A stretch of 64,000 bases of DNA from NCBI GenBank assembly GCA_900541745.1, contig UQLA01000011.1:1-64000 (forward strand), given 5' to 3'. Origin of the DNA: an uncultured Collinsella sp. (GTDB lineage: Bacteria; Actinomycetota; Coriobacteriia; Coriobacteriales; Coriobacteriaceae). The notes below the pieces were generated by a model. The model did not search any database and was not told the origin of the DNA. It was given only the letters and a program-made list of their open reading frames with translations. The first letter of the stretch is position 1, and every line of letters starts with the position of its first letter. A program made the translations under genes and the position numbers. Below, one piece after another: positions 1 to 8,630 of this stretch.

Positions 1-57
1 GAGAGCGAGGGCATCGCTCACAACCTTCTCGTAACGAGGCTCATCGAAATTGAACAT
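1..57 (-). CDS. 5' end of a protein-coding gene, possibly SIS-domain sugar enzyme (partial)
   Basis: Nineteen codons from an ATG at 57 run off the left edge: MFNFDEPRYEKVVSDALAL. A TAGGAG ribosome site lies about 6 nt upstream of the ATG, so the start is convincing. The N-terminus resembles, from memory, some SIS-domain phosphosugar isomerase/deglycase proteins, and three complete SIS genes lie further along. That product guess is weak, because no catalytic region is visible here. The upstream DNA carries an operator-like sequence rich in TATAAC. Confidence 0.55.
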   Translation of the reverse strand, partial: MFNFDEPRYEKVVSDALAL

Positions 58-895
58 CCCTTACTCCTAACTCACTTAGATGAACCCTTCATTCATCCCA
101 TAACGTTATAATACTTTATATAACTAACTATGCAAGTACTATTTTGGTCCTGTTCTTTCATCAAGCCCCTTAAAACAACAATCGGCGTTGTTGGACACAG
201 CGTGCAAGTTCATTGAACGATTCAATATGCATCGTCTCTAGTTAAATGACGTCTTATGCAAATACCTTTAATCCGCTTGGGGCCGACGAATCTTTTGACT
301 GTCCGCAGAAGCTTTCCCGGAATTCCCTATGGATAGACGCGCCGGTAATCGCTTCGTTATCTGGCTTATTGCGCATTGCCGGGGCGTCTGGGAGAAAGCA
401 CAATCTACCGCGTGGTCAACTAGCGTTTCATCGGAATCGACCGCATCCGCGCCAAATACTAAATCGCAATCGTTGAAACTCGTCCGATCATATGGCGGCA
501 ATTTCTCGCCTTAAAAATGAGCACGAAATAAGGGGGCAGCTGTTTGCAACTTGCTTTATTCGTAAGTGTTTTTACTGAAAAAACAATCACCAACCAAACA
601 GCACTATTAATTGTTTGGCTCTTTGCTGTACAGCCATCTTTCGTATACGTCTCTCGTCTATCTCTCATCTCACGGTTGGAGACGAAAGGTGTGCGGGAGT
701 GGATAATTGGACGGCATTTGGACCTGCGACGGATTATTTCATCCGAAAATCCACGCTCATTCGGCGGGCACGCGGGGCCTATGCCCAATCCGCTGGCATC
801 GTCTCCAGTTCGCCGCAGAGCCGCGGCCCCATATGGGTATACTCTCGAGGATTCGACTCGATTCGCCCCCGCTGGGGCGTCAAAGGAGACTGCAT
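58..895. other. long intergenic region, no convincing gene
   Basis: 838 bases. The part up to about 240 is AT-rich and must hold the promoter of the gene leaving the left edge. ATAACGTTAT (an exact palindrome) lies near 101-110, followed by TATATAAC, resembling the TATAACG operator sites elsewhere in the window. Short open frames exist between 246 and 700 on both strands, but none has a ribosome site or recognisable protein pattern. A degenerate copy of the GAGCGTGGAT repeat lies at about 690-760. Confidence 0.5.
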
Positions 896-3800
896 ATGCC
901 CACCACCTCAACCGACCCGCGCGCCGCTGCTACCGCGCTGCTGGTACCCGGTACCACCTGCCACGGTTTTGCCGTCGAGCGCTGCGAGACCGTGCCCGAG
1001 CTCGACTCGGACGCCTACGTGCTGCGCCACACCGCATCGGGCGCTCGCCTGCTGTACCTGGCGTGCGACGACGAAAACAAGGCCTTTGCCATTGGCTTTA
1101 AGACGCCGCCGGCCGATTCCACCGGCGTGTTCCATATTCTTGAGCACTCGGTGCTGTGCGGATCGGCAAAGTTCCCCGTCAAGGAGCCGTTTGTCGACCT
1201 GATCAAGAGCTCCATGCAGACGTTCCTCAACGCCATGACCTACCCCGACAAAACCATCTACCCCGTCGCCACCACCAACGAGCAGGATCTATACAACCTG
1301 ATGGACGTGTACCTGGACGCGGTGTTCAACCCGGCCATCTACACCAAGCCGACCATTTTTGAGCAGGAGGGCTGGCACTACGAGCTGGACCTGCCGGAGG
1401 GCGAGGACCGCGATGACGGTGGCAGCTCCGCCAGCCTGCGCGAGGGCACGCTGCGCTATAACGGCGTGGTGTTCAACGAGATGAAGGGCGCGCTGTCCGA
1501 CCCCATGAGCGTGCTGGACGATACTGTTAACGCCGCACTCTATCCCGACACCGCCTATGCGCACGAGAGCGGCGGCGACCCACGCGCGATTCCCGCGCTC
1601 ACCTACGAGCAGTTCCTGGACACGCACGCTCGCCACTACAATCCTTCCAACTCCTACATCACGCTCTACGGCGACCTGGATGTGGACCGCGCGCTGGCGT
1701 TTTTGGACGAGCGCTATCTGTCGCAGCCGAGCGCTGCGAGCCGCCGCATGGACGCTGCCGTCGCCGCCGGCGAGGACCCGTCCGCGCTGGCGCCCAATCC
1801 GCTGGACGTGCAGGCGCCCGTGACCTGCGAGTATAAGCGCGTCGAGATGGCCACCACGCCCGAGAACGCCTTGGTGGGCCTGGGTCTGGTGCTGGGCAGC
1901 GCGCTCGACCGCAAGCGCACGATCGCGGCGGACATTCTGTTCGAGGCTCTGTTGGGCTCCAACGAAGCACCAGTTAAGAAGGCCATTCTGGCCGCCGGCC
2001 TGGGCGGCAACGTGGTGAGCTACACCGCTGCCGAGAGCCTGCAGCCCTACGAACTCATCATGCTGCAAAATGCGCAGCCCGGCGTTGCACGCGAGCTGCG
2101 CCGCGTGTTCCAGGACGCCTGCCGCGACCTGTGTGAGCACGGCGTTCCGCGCGAGCGCCTGGAGGCCATCATCAGCAGCAACGAATACGACCTGCGTCAG
2201 CGCGACTATGGCATCGCCGACGGCGTGGCCATTGCGTGCGATGCGCTGAGCACGTGGCTCTACGATGACGACGCTGCGACGCTGGCACTCAAGTACGGCC
2301 CGGTGTACGAGGAACTGCGCGATGAGCTGGACGGCAGCTATTTTGAGGACCTGCTGCGCGAGCTGGTGCTGGAGAACGACCACATGGCGCTGGTCGAGCT
2401 GGTGCCGGTGGACGCCGCCGAGGGCGCGGAGGGCGCCGAAGCTGCCGAGCTGGCTGCCAAGCGCGACGCCATGACCGATGCCGAGCTGGCGGACGTGGTC
2501 GAGCGCACGGCCGTGCTGCGTGCCGCGCAGGAGGCCGAGGACACGCCCGAGGACAAGGCCACGCTGCCGCGCCTGCGTGTATCCGACATTGGCGAGGCGC
2601 GCCCCGAGCCGCCGCTTGTTGTGGACACGACCGCGCCCATCCCCTGCCTGCGCCACGACATCCCCACCAACCGTCTGGCCTACGCCATGCAGTACTTCGA
2701 CCTGAGCTGCGTCGCATTTGAGGACCTGCCCTATGTGACGCTGCTCTGCCGCCTGCTCAAGCAGCTGCCCACGCGCGAGCACTCGGCCGAGGAGCTCGAC
2801 AACCTACTCGCCGGCAAGCTGGGCTTTTTGAGCTTTACGACCGAGGTCATGACGCAGCCCGACGTGGACGGCGTGCGCCCCTACCTGCTGGTGAGCGCCG
2901 GCGCCCTGTCCGAAAAGATCGACGCGCTGGCGAGCCTGCCGCGCGAGGTGTGGTCGAGCACGCTGCTGGCGGATGCCGACGCCGACCGCATGCGCGACGT
3001 GCTCACGCAGATTCGCATTGGGCTTGAGCAGGGCTTTATCAACAACGGCCACTCGGCGGCGCTGGGTCGCGCGATGAGCTACAGCTCGCCTTCGGGCGTG
3101 GTGCGCGAGCAGCTTTCGGGCGTGGACTTCTACCTGTTCCTGCGCGATCTGCTCGAGCACTTTGACGAGCGACTGGACGACCTGCGCGCCAAGCTTGCCG
3201 AGCTGGCAGACCGCATCTTTGTGGCCGATGGCTGCATGGCGAGCTTTACCGGCAGCGATGAAGACTTTGACGCGTACTGGGATGCCGCGGGCGACCTGGG
3301 GCTTGGCGCTGGCGACGGTGCTGGCAGCGGCACGCTCGTGGTGCCGGCGCCGCGCGACCGCCACGAGGCTTTTGTCATCCCCAGCGACATCTGCTTTGCG
3401 GCGCGCGCGTGCGATCCGCGCCGTCTGGGCATCGACGTGACGGGCGCCTGGGCGGTTGCCGCCAACGCGCTCTCCTACGACTACCTGTGGAACGAGATCC
3501 GCGTGAAGGGCGGTGCGTACGGATGCGGATTCCGCGCGGCCGGCGAGCGCCAGGCGGCGTTCTACACCTACCGCGACCCGGCGGTCGATCCTTCGATTGA
3601 GCGCATGGAGCGCGCGGGCGCATGGCTCGGCAGCTTTGAGCCCGACGAGGCCGCCTTCGAGGGCTTTATCGTGAGCTGCGTGAGCGGCATGGACGCGCCC
3701 GTGAAGCCGTACGCGCTCACCAAGCGCCGCAACACGACCTACTTGGCCGGGCTCGATCCGCACGCACGCGAGGAGCGCCGCGCCCAGATGCTCGCGGCCA

Positions 3801-3934
3801 CGCCCGGTGAGCTGCGCTCGCTCGGCGCCAATGTGACGCGCATCGCAGCCGAGTCGCCGACCTGCGTCTTTGGCGGCCGCGACGTCATCGCCAAGAGCAA
3901 CGCCGGCTTTAACGTCATCGACCTGCTGGCCTAG
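896..3934 (+). CDS. M16C-family zinc metalloprotease (presequence protease-like)
   Basis: About 1012 residues, the size expected for the M16C (PreP/insulinase) family, which degrades peptides inside a closed chamber formed by two homologous halves. The inverted zinc motif HILEH is visible at residues 80-84 (H80, E83, H84). A downstream glutamate in the NEMKGALSDP segment is typical of the family. The frame is open from 707, but the ATG at 896 has AAAGGAG 8 nt upstream and begins the conserved part, so I place the start there. No signal peptide is seen, suggesting a cytoplasmic role. It appears monocistronic; a hairpin repeat follows at 3949 and may terminate transcription. Confidence 0.9.
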   Translation: MPTTSTDPRAAATALLVPGTTCHGFAVERCETVPELDSDAYVLRHTASGARLLYLACDDENKAFAIGFKTPPADSTGVFHILEHSVLCGSAKFPVKEPFVDLIKSSMQTFLNAMTYPDKTIYPVATTNEQDLYNLMDVYLDAVFNPAIYTKPTIFEQEGWHYELDLPEGEDRDDGGSSASLREGTLRYNGVVFNEMKGALSDPMSVLDDTVNAALYPDTAYAHESGGDPRAIPALTYEQFLDTHARHYNPSNSYITLYGDLDVDRALAFLDERYLSQPSAASRRMDAAVAAGEDPSALAPNPLDVQAPVTCEYKRVEMATTPENALVGLGLVLGSALDRKRTIAADILFEALLGSNEAPVKKAILAAGLGGNVVSYTAAESLQPYELIMLQNAQPGVARELRRVFQDACRDLCEHGVPRERLEAIISSNEYDLRQRDYGIADGVAIACDALSTWLYDDDAATLALKYGPVYEELRDELDGSYFEDLLRELVLENDHMALVELVPVDAAEGAEGAEAAELAAKRDAMTDAELADVVERTAVLRAAQEAEDTPEDKATLPRLRVSDIGEARPEPPLVVDTTAPIPCLRHDIPTNRLAYAMQYFDLSCVAFEDLPYVTLLCRLLKQLPTREHSAEELDNLLAGKLGFLSFTTEVMTQPDVDGVRPYLLVSAGALSEKIDALASLPREVWSSTLLADADADRMRDVLTQIRIGLEQGFINNGHSAALGRAMSYSSPSGVVREQLSGVDFYLFLRDLLEHFDERLDDLRAKLAELADRIFVADGCMASFTGSDEDFDAYWDAAGDLGLGAGDGAGSGTLVVPAPRDRHEAFVIPSDICFAARACDPRRLGIDVTGAWAVAANALSYDYLWNEIRVKGGAYGCGFRAAGERQAAFYTYRDPAVDPSIERMERAGAWLGSFEPDEAAFEGFIVSCVSGMDAPVKPYALTKRRNTTYLAGLDPHAREERRAQMLAATPGELRSLGANVTRIAAESPTCVFGGRDVIAKSNAGFNVIDLLA

Positions 3935-3948
3935 CCACAGCCAAGCAA

Positions 3949-3986
3949 AACCACCACAAAGGGGACAGGCACCTTTGTGGTGGTTT
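3949..3986. repeat. hairpin repeat, family A (CCACCACAAA stem)
   Basis: Inverted arms CCACCACAAA (3951-3960) and TTTGTGGTGG (3974-3983) enclose GGGGACAGGCACC. It sits in the 64-base gap between two convergent genes. Related copies are at 5737, 6483, 25659 and 25735. It could act as a bidirectional terminator, although no long T-run follows here. Confidence 0.7.
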
Positions 3987-3998
3987 GCGAGTGGGCTG

Positions 3999-5654
3999 CT
4001 ACTTGAGAAACGGGGTCAGCCTGGCCCCTAACGGATCGAGCTTGTACATCCTTGCAAAGCATTCGCGACCATAATCGGAGTCGTTGCTCCAGCTACCCTG
4101 GTCGACGTCGTACTCTGCATCCAGACGAATCCACTCCTCCGGCTTGTTCTTCTCGTGCTTGTTGCAGAAGTAGCGCTGGTACTCGACCTCGTGCTCAAAC
4201 TCAAACTCGGCATCCGAACCGCGGCCGGCATACTCGTCGACCGACGTCAGATTGCCGTGCTCGTCGTAATAAAACTCCGCATAGCCGCCGCGCTCGGAAT
4301 CGATCCTGTCGAGCTTTCCGTCGCTGTACGAATAATCCACCGCGGCATACGAGTTCAGCGAGCCGTAATCGTTGCCGTGCGAGTCATAGGCCACAGGCGA
4401 GATACGCGAAATGTTGCCGTCCTTGTCATACTCGTAGCCCGCGGTGATCGTCCACCTGGTACCCACGGTGTCGCCCTGACTGTCCAGCGTAAAGGACGTC
4501 ACGCGATCCTTGTCGTATCCGTACGAATACACGACCGTCCGAGGATTGGCCGGGCCGGTATCGGTGTTGGTCACCATGTTGCCGTCCTGGTAGACATACG
4601 TGCTCGCGCTCTCGCCGTAACCCGCATGAGTCGTCTTGTTGATCAGGTTTCCGTCCGCGTCGTAGGTAAACGTCGTGGTGCTCGACGAATCGCTCATGTC
4701 GGCATCGCAGTCGATGCGCGTGACGTTACCGTCGGCGTCGTACGTAAACGTGTTGACGTTCACGTAACCACCCGCCAGATCTTCCTCAATCTCCGAAATG
4801 CGATGCGTCTCGTCATGTTCAACGCTGTAGCTTACACCGCCACCTTGCTTGACGGCAGACGTGAAGCCCGTGACATAACCGTTCTCGTCACGCTCGATCT
4901 CGTAGATATCGCCGTACTGGTCCGATTTATCGGTACCTTCGTAGGACACCGGCAGCCACAGCTCGTCGAGCTGCGTGTCCTTAATGCCGCTGACCTTCGT
5001 ATCCTGCGGCAGTGTCAACGTGGCGAGCTTCTTTTTACCCGAAAGATCGACGCTTTTGAGCTCCCCGGCATTTTTGAGGTCGAGCTTCTCGATGTTGTCG
5101 CAACCGTCCAGGTTAACGACGGTGACGTTGCTCGCCGAGTTAAGCTCGACGGTCTTAAGGTCGCCGCAGCCCGAAAGGTCCAGGTTGACGAGTTTGCCCC
5201 CACCGTATTCCACACTGGTAACGTTGGGGAACACCTTGCCCAGGCCCTGCGTCGACGCGACGCCGTCCAGCTCGACCGACGTCACCGCCTTGGCCTCGTC
5301 GCGTGAGATGCGGCCGTCACCGTTCGTGTCGTACTTGGTCGAGACAAGCGCACGCATGCCGCTATCCGGGAAGGTCTTCTCGTCGATAGGCGTGGTCGCG
5401 ATCTGGGTGAAGTAGAACAGCGCGCCACCGCCGATGCCCGCCGCCACGACAAGCACCGCGGCAAGGGCGATGAGGGGCTTCTTGGAACGCTTGCGCCGCA
5501 CGGGCTGCTGCACGGGCACGTATTGCCCAGGAGCGGGCGTGGCAGGCTGGGGTTGCTGCGTGGCCGCGGCCCGGTCGGGCGCTACGGGCGCGCCGCATAC
5601 GGGGCAAAAGAGGGCGTCGTCGACAAGCGGCGTGCCACACGAGCGACAAAACAT
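3999..5654 (-). CDS. zinc-ribbon membrane protein with EF-hand, leucine-rich and YD-repeat regions
   Basis: About 551 residues. The order is: zinc ribbon at residues 3-21 (CRSCG and CPVCG pairs); Pro/Gln-rich linker; basic stretch RRKRSKK; one membrane span at about 60-83; an EF-hand-like calcium loop DTNGDGRISRDE at 109-120; a leucine-rich-like region at about 125-235 with repeated VNLDGC/LDLSGC motifs; then about 200 residues of tyrosine/aspartate repeats such as FTYDADGNVTR, like RHS/YD repeats. The topology suggests an N-terminal zinc ribbon in the cytoplasm and the rest outside. I moved the start to the ATG at 5654 because AAGGAG lies 6 nt upstream. The function is unknown; a surface-binding role is only a guess. 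Confidence 0.8.
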   Translation of the reverse strand: MFCRSCGTPLVDDALFCPVCGAPVAPDRAAATQQPQPATPAPGQYVPVQQPVRRKRSKKPLIALAAVLVVAAGIGGGALFYFTQIATTPIDEKTFPDSGMRALVSTKYDTNGDGRISRDEAKAVTSVELDGVASTQGLGKVFPNVTSVEYGGGKLVNLDLSGCGDLKTVELNSASNVTVVNLDGCDNIEKLDLKNAGELKSVDLSGKKKLATLTLPQDTKVSGIKDTQLDELWLPVSYEGTDKSDQYGDIYEIERDENGYVTGFTSAVKQGGGVSYSVEHDETHRISEIEEDLAGGYVNVNTFTYDADGNVTRIDCDADMSDSSSTTTFTYDADGNLINKTTHAGYGESASTYVYQDGNMVTNTDTGPANPRTVVYSYGYDKDRVTSFTLDSQGDTVGTRWTITAGYEYDKDGNISRISPVAYDSHGNDYGSLNSYAAVDYSYSDGKLDRIDSERGGYAEFYYDEHGNLTSVDEYAGRGSDAEFEFEHEVEYQRYFCNKHEKNKPEEWIRLDAEYDVDQGSWSNDSDYGRECFARMYKLDPLGARLTPFLK

Positions 5655-5736
5655 GGCGGGCTCCTTTCGGTTCATTCCTTCCACCATGAAGGTAAACCCA
5701 AAAATGTAGCCCTTGTTGCGCAACATTCAGCCCAAG

Positions 5737-5777
5737 CCACCGCAAAGGGGCGCAGCTCACAGGTGCCTTTGTGTTGG
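5737..5777. repeat. hairpin repeat, family A variant
   Basis: CCACCGCAAAGG and CCTTTGTGTTGG are near-complementary arms around GGCGCAGCTCACAGGTG. The sequence and layout match the element at 3949, with a changed loop. Confidence 0.6.
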
Positions 5778-5779
5778 TT

Positions 5780-5809
5780 CGAACACTTGTTCTATACGTA
5801 CACATGTTC
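5780..5809. promoter_or_regulatory. candidate LexA/SOS-type operator upstream of hicA-like gene
   Basis: CGAACACTTGTTC at 5780-5792 fits the Gram-positive LexA core GAAC-N4-GTTC. A second, imperfect copy, GTACACATGTTC, lies at 5798-5809. Both are followed by TATA. They lie about 70-95 bases before the hicA-like start. An alternative is a GntR operator, because the heptamer GTTCTAT also occurs twice in front of the SIS gene at 12240. Confidence 0.4.
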
Positions 5810-5875
5810 TATAGTAGGGATGCTTGCATCGGACTTAAATTGCAACTAGGATATAGTTGCAGAATGTGAGGCGGG

Positions 5876-6139
5876 ATGACGCGGACCGATAAACTCATCG
5901 CCCAACTGCTTAGCTGCCCTTCGACGTATCGGTATACCGATTTCTTAAAAGTCATGGCTTCATATGGCTTTGAAATGGACAACAAAGGCAAGACATCCGG
6001 ATCGCGCGTTCGCTTCTACAGGCCATCAGATGGCAGGATGTTCGTAATGCACGTGCCACATCCATCTGACGAATTGACAGCGGGGACCATTCGAAACATC
6101 GTTCGATTTCTGCAAGATGTCGGAGGTAGTCATGAGTAA
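5876..6139 (+). CDS. hicA: HicA-family toxin (putative mRNA interferase)
   Basis: 87 residues. The ending GTIRNIVRFLQDVG and the block GSRVRFYRPSDGRMFVMHVP follow the HicA double-stranded-RNA-binding fold. HicA toxins cleave mRNA and are neutralised by HicB. The usual catalytic His of the GSHH motif is not present; the position reads GSRVRF, with His only in the MHVPHP segment. This variant occurs in annotated HicA proteins, but activity is not certain. GAGGCGGG precedes the ATG. Its stop overlaps the next gene by 8 bases, the normal hicAB arrangement. Confidence 0.75.
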   Translation: MTRTDKLIAQLLSCPSTYRYTDFLKVMASYGFEMDNKGKTSGSRVRFYRPSDGRMFVMHVPHPSDELTAGTIRNIVRFLQDVGGSHE

Positions 6140-6461
6140 CGTTTTGGCATACAAGGGTTATTTCGCCCCAGTCGAGTTCGATGCCGAACAGCATGTGCTA
6201 ACAGGTATGGTCACCGGCATTAGGGATGCAATTGTGTTTGAAGGCTCCACGGCTGAAGAAGTGGAGCAATGCTTCCACGACGCCGTCGACGATTACCTTG
6301 AGTTTTGCGCCGAGAAGGGCAAGGAACCCGAGCGGGCTTTTAAGGGGTCGTTCAACGTAAGAACGGGCTCTGAGCTCCACAAGCAAGCAGCGCTGGCAGC
6401 GGCAAAGAAGGGTGAGTCACTCAATAAGTTTGTGACTGAAGCAATCGCTGCGGCGTTATAG
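6132..6461 (+). CDS. hicB: HicB-family antitoxin
   Basis: About 109 residues in two parts. The N-terminal partly degraded RNase H-like HicB domain covers roughly residues 1-60 (GYFAPVEFDAEQHVLTGMV, then a helix). The C-terminal ribbon-helix-helix DNA-binding segment (SFNVRTGSELHKQAALAAA...SLNKFVTEAI) is typical of HicB autorepressors. GGAGG sits 6 nt before the ATG at 6132, so this start is preferred over the in-frame ATG at 6117. It overlaps hicA by 8 bases, so translation is probably coupled. HicB would bind HicA and repress the shared promoter. Confidence 0.8.
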   Translation: MSNVLAYKGYFAPVEFDAEQHVLTGMVTGIRDAIVFEGSTAEEVEQCFHDAVDDYLEFCAEKGKEPERAFKGSFNVRTGSELHKQAALAAAKKGESLNKFVTEAIAAAL

Positions 6462-6482
6462 CATTAACGCATAAGCCCAAAC

Positions 6483-6521
6483 AACCACAAAGGGCGCAGT
6501 TCACAGGCATATTTGCGGTGG
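6483..6521. repeat. hairpin repeat, family A variant
   Basis: AACCACAAAGGGCGCAGT and GGCATATTTGCGGTGG are imperfect arms. The loop shares the CGCAG...TCACAGG words with the copy at 5737. It lies just after hicB. Confidence 0.5.
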
Positions 6522-6538
6522 CTTTACTGCCCATATCG

Positions 6539-6592
6539 CGTTTGCCCAGATAAAACCTGCCAAAATAAACCTGTCCCTTTTTGGCAGGTTTG
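6539..6592. repeat. hairpin repeat, family B (CTGCCAAAA stem)
   Basis: ACCTGCCAAAATAAACCTG and CCCTTTTTGGCAGGTTTG form a stem, flanked by CGTTTGCCCAGATAAA. The same block, reverse-complemented and with a few changes, occurs at 16274-16322. It ends 16 bases before the next ATG, so it lies in that gene's leader. Confidence 0.7.
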
Positions 6593-6607
6593 CTAGAGGA
6601 GGCTGGG

Positions 6608-7204
6608 ATGGACAAGGCTGAGATGCGGCGGGCGGTGATTGCCCGGCGCAATGCTCTTGATTTGGATGTTCGGGCGGCAAAGTCCGCCGCTATCTGCGCG
6701 CGGCTTGTTGAGCTGCTGGATCGCTTGGATGCCGCGGCGCCGCGCACCGTTGCCGTCTATGCCGCCATGGGTTCCGAAGTCGACCCAGCCGCGTTTGCCG
6801 CCGCGGCCGTCGCGCGTGGCTGGCGCGTGGCCTATCCGTGCATGCTCTCGGCAACAGACGCCATGGCTTATGGCCAGCGCATGTGCACGCGAACGGTCGC
6901 CGCCGACGATGTATCCGCGGCTCCGTTTATCGCCCACCCTACGCGGGCCTTCGCAGCCACGGACGTCGACAGCGTCCGCTTCCCCATCGTGCCCGCCGCC
7001 GAGCTCGACATGGTTGTCGTGCCGCTCGTGGCTTTCGACCGCGCCGGCGCGCGCCTGGGCTACGGCGGAGGCTGCTACGACCGCTACCTGCCCACAGTTG
7101 CGCCTGAATGCCTAATCGTCGGCATCGCCTTTGACGAGCAGCGCGTCGACCACGTTCCCACCGACGCCCACGATCTGCCGCTGCCCAACATCGTCAGCGC
7201 CTAA
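6608..7204 (+). CDS. 5-formyltetrahydrofolate cyclo-ligase
   Basis: About 198 residues. The enzyme converts 5-formyl-THF to 5,10-methenyl-THF using ATP, recycling folate in the cytoplasm. The family signature GYGGGCYDRYLP is visible near residues 149-160. The N-terminus KAEMRRAVIARRNAL is the usual substrate/ATP-binding helix, and the total length is normal. I chose the ATG at 6608 because GAGGAGG lies 8 nt upstream; the frame extends to 6581 without a ribosome site. It stands alone, with repeats on both sides. Confidence 0.9.
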   Translation: MDKAEMRRAVIARRNALDLDVRAAKSAAICARLVELLDRLDAAAPRTVAVYAAMGSEVDPAAFAAAAVARGWRVAYPCMLSATDAMAYGQRMCTRTVAADDVSAAPFIAHPTRAFAATDVDSVRFPIVPAAELDMVVVPLVAFDRAGARLGYGGGCYDRYLPTVAPECLIVGIAFDEQRVDHVPTDAHDLPLPNIVSA

Positions 7205-7229
7205 CCGCCGCTATATCGCACCCGCAAGA

Positions 7230-7346
7230 TGAGCGTGGAAAATCTCCCACTTTGAGCCCCCTTACGAGCCAAAAACGGGAGATTATCCACGCTCATTCAA
7301 CAAGCGTCCGAAAATCCACGCTCGTCCGTCCGATTTTCCACGCTTG
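7230..7346. repeat. 117-bp intergenic repeat, copy 1
   Basis: Arms TGAGCGTGGAAAATCTCCC (7230-7248) and GGGAGATTATCCACGCTCA (7277-7295) form a near-perfect stem. They are followed by two more ATCCACGCTC-type words in CGAAAATCCACGCTCG and CGATTTTCCACGCTTG. A copy of the same 117-bp length lies at 8631-8747, on the other side of the gene at 7372. Confidence 0.8.
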
Positions 7347-7371
7347 TGCAGCCAAACGCCCTGCAACTGCC

Positions 7372-8334
7372 TCAGCACGCACGCGGCACGCCGGCGACCT
7401 TGAGCTTGCGATCGAGCTTTGTCGGATCCCTTAGATCATCCCAGCACAAGCGCACAATCTTGCAGTTATCAAGCAGCGAAAGTCTCGACTCGCGCTGGCG
7501 CTCATCGAACTGCGCCTTCGCGAGCTTGCCCTCCTCCGCCGCCTTCTCGCTTTTAATGAATCCGTCGAACTCCCCGATAATCAGCCGGTCGCCCACGCGC
7601 CACAAGTAGTCGACGCGATACGGTCGTCCCGGCTCAACCGGGTCGAACAGCTCAACTTGCAGTTCCGGCGTCTGCCAACCGCGCTCGATCATCAGGGCAC
7701 GCGCCTTGGACTCGCCGCCACTTTCCGACAGCCCATCGGCACATCGTGCAACCCTGCGCGCCGTCACAACGCCGCGACGATTCAGACCAAGCTTGTCGAC
7801 AGTCTCAACGAGATGCTCCTTCGACAAAAGTTGCTCATGGAGCGCCGAGTCCGCGATGATCAGTCCCTCGACAAACGATGCATCGACCAAGCAATCCGTA
7901 ATCGTTTGATCGATATCGGTTACGGCGATATCCATCTGGGTGGCCCGTGTTTGACGAGCATAGCGATGACGAATGACCTGAGAGCCCGGCGTCGTCGATT
8001 GAGCTGGCATCGCGGCGATATGGATGTGCGTCAAATTGGCATGCGAAACCGAAAGGCCATAGATAACAGCCGCCGTATAGGAGCAAAATGTCCAGTCGGG
8101 GTGCTTTTGCGCAAGCGCCCGCACCCGATGCAGATAACGCTGCCGAAACTTGAGCTCGGACCAGTATTCCGGACGCGCATACAGCCCCGGCATGACCGCT
8201 TCGAGACTTCCCGCCTCCGCCCGCCGCTCAATCTGCTTTGCCTCCGCCGCCGTGCGCGCGTACACGCAGCTCATCTGCTGTTCGCATGCTTTAATGTGAC
8301 TTGCAAGCCTTTGATTCGCCGTCATGTTTCCCAT
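7372..8334 (-). CDS. AbiEi/DUF559-like protein with PD-(D/E)XK-type endonuclease fold
   Basis: About 320 residues. The N-terminal half reads like the AbiEi-type winged-helix/regulator region (ARTAAEAKQIERRAEAGSL...VMPGLYARPEYW). The C-terminal half resembles DUF559/Vsr-like nucleases: E208, D242 (YRVDYLW) and E255-x-D257 (IIGEFDG) match a PD-(D/E)XK core. Such actinobacterial proteins are usually called AbiEi-family antitoxin domain proteins without a known partner, and no AbiEii toxin gene lies next door. GGGAGG precedes the ATG at 8334; the ATG at 8325 is the alternative. Direct copies of a 117-bp repeat flank the gene, which suggests it may have moved as a cassette. Confidence 0.7.
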   Translation of the reverse strand: MGNMTANQRLASHIKACEQQMSCVYARTAAEAKQIERRAEAGSLEAVMPGLYARPEYWSELKFRQRYLHRVRALAQKHPDWTFCSYTAAVIYGLSVSHANLTHIHIAAMPAQSTTPGSQVIRHRYARQTRATQMDIAVTDIDQTITDCLVDASFVEGLIIADSALHEQLLSKEHLVETVDKLGLNRRGVVTARRVARCADGLSESGGESKARALMIERGWQTPELQVELFDPVEPGRPYRVDYLWRVGDRLIIGEFDGFIKSEKAAEEGKLAKAQFDERQRESRLSLLDNCKIVRLCWDDLRDPTKLDRKLKVAGVPRAC

Positions 8335-8630
8335 GCCGCCTCCCAAATCTTGGAACGGCGCAAACGTACCAGACGGTTTCATGCGAAGTCTGACCAAATA
8401 CCGTCCAGGCGCTGACCAAATGCTTGACGGTTTTGGACGTTTTAGGCTGATGTCTTATATCTGCAGGTAGGGCGGTTGTCGAGAGGCCCCTGTCTCCACA
8501 TTTTGAGGCCTTGGTCCATCGGATTATCAGAAAGAAAAACCCGTCGAGATTCAAGACTACGCCAAATGCGACTTTGTCTCTGCGCGCACCGTCGCTTAGC
8601 CGAGCCATCGGCATCTACATGCCTAAAAAA
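8335..8630. other. intergenic region upstream of the AbiEi-like gene
   Basis: About 300 bases with no supported gene. On the minus strand, TTTGGTCAG occurs twice just ahead of the AbiEi-like gene. GCTGACCAAATGCTTGACG at 8411-8429 is nearly identical to a site at 45328-45346. A promoter for the minus-strand gene must lie here. Confidence 0.4.
8411..8429. promoter_or_regulatory. shared 19-bp motif, copy 1
   Basis: GCTGACCAAATGCTTGACG. It matches 45328-45346 at 18 of 19 positions. In both places CTGACCAAA or ACCAAA is also repeated close by. The role is unknown; it may be an operator. Confidence 0.4.

Noticed and set aside
246..514. Small overlapping frames upstream of the protease
   Set aside because: No ribosome site, mutual overlap on both strands, no recognisable pattern. 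Decayed gene remnants cannot be excluded.
1289..2782. Minus-strand frame of 497 codons
   Set aside because: Antisense to the metalloprotease gene, which has a catalytic motif and a ribosome site.
4155..5306. Plus-strand frame of 383 codons
   Set aside because: Antisense to the zinc-ribbon/YD-repeat protein, with no ribosome site or known family.
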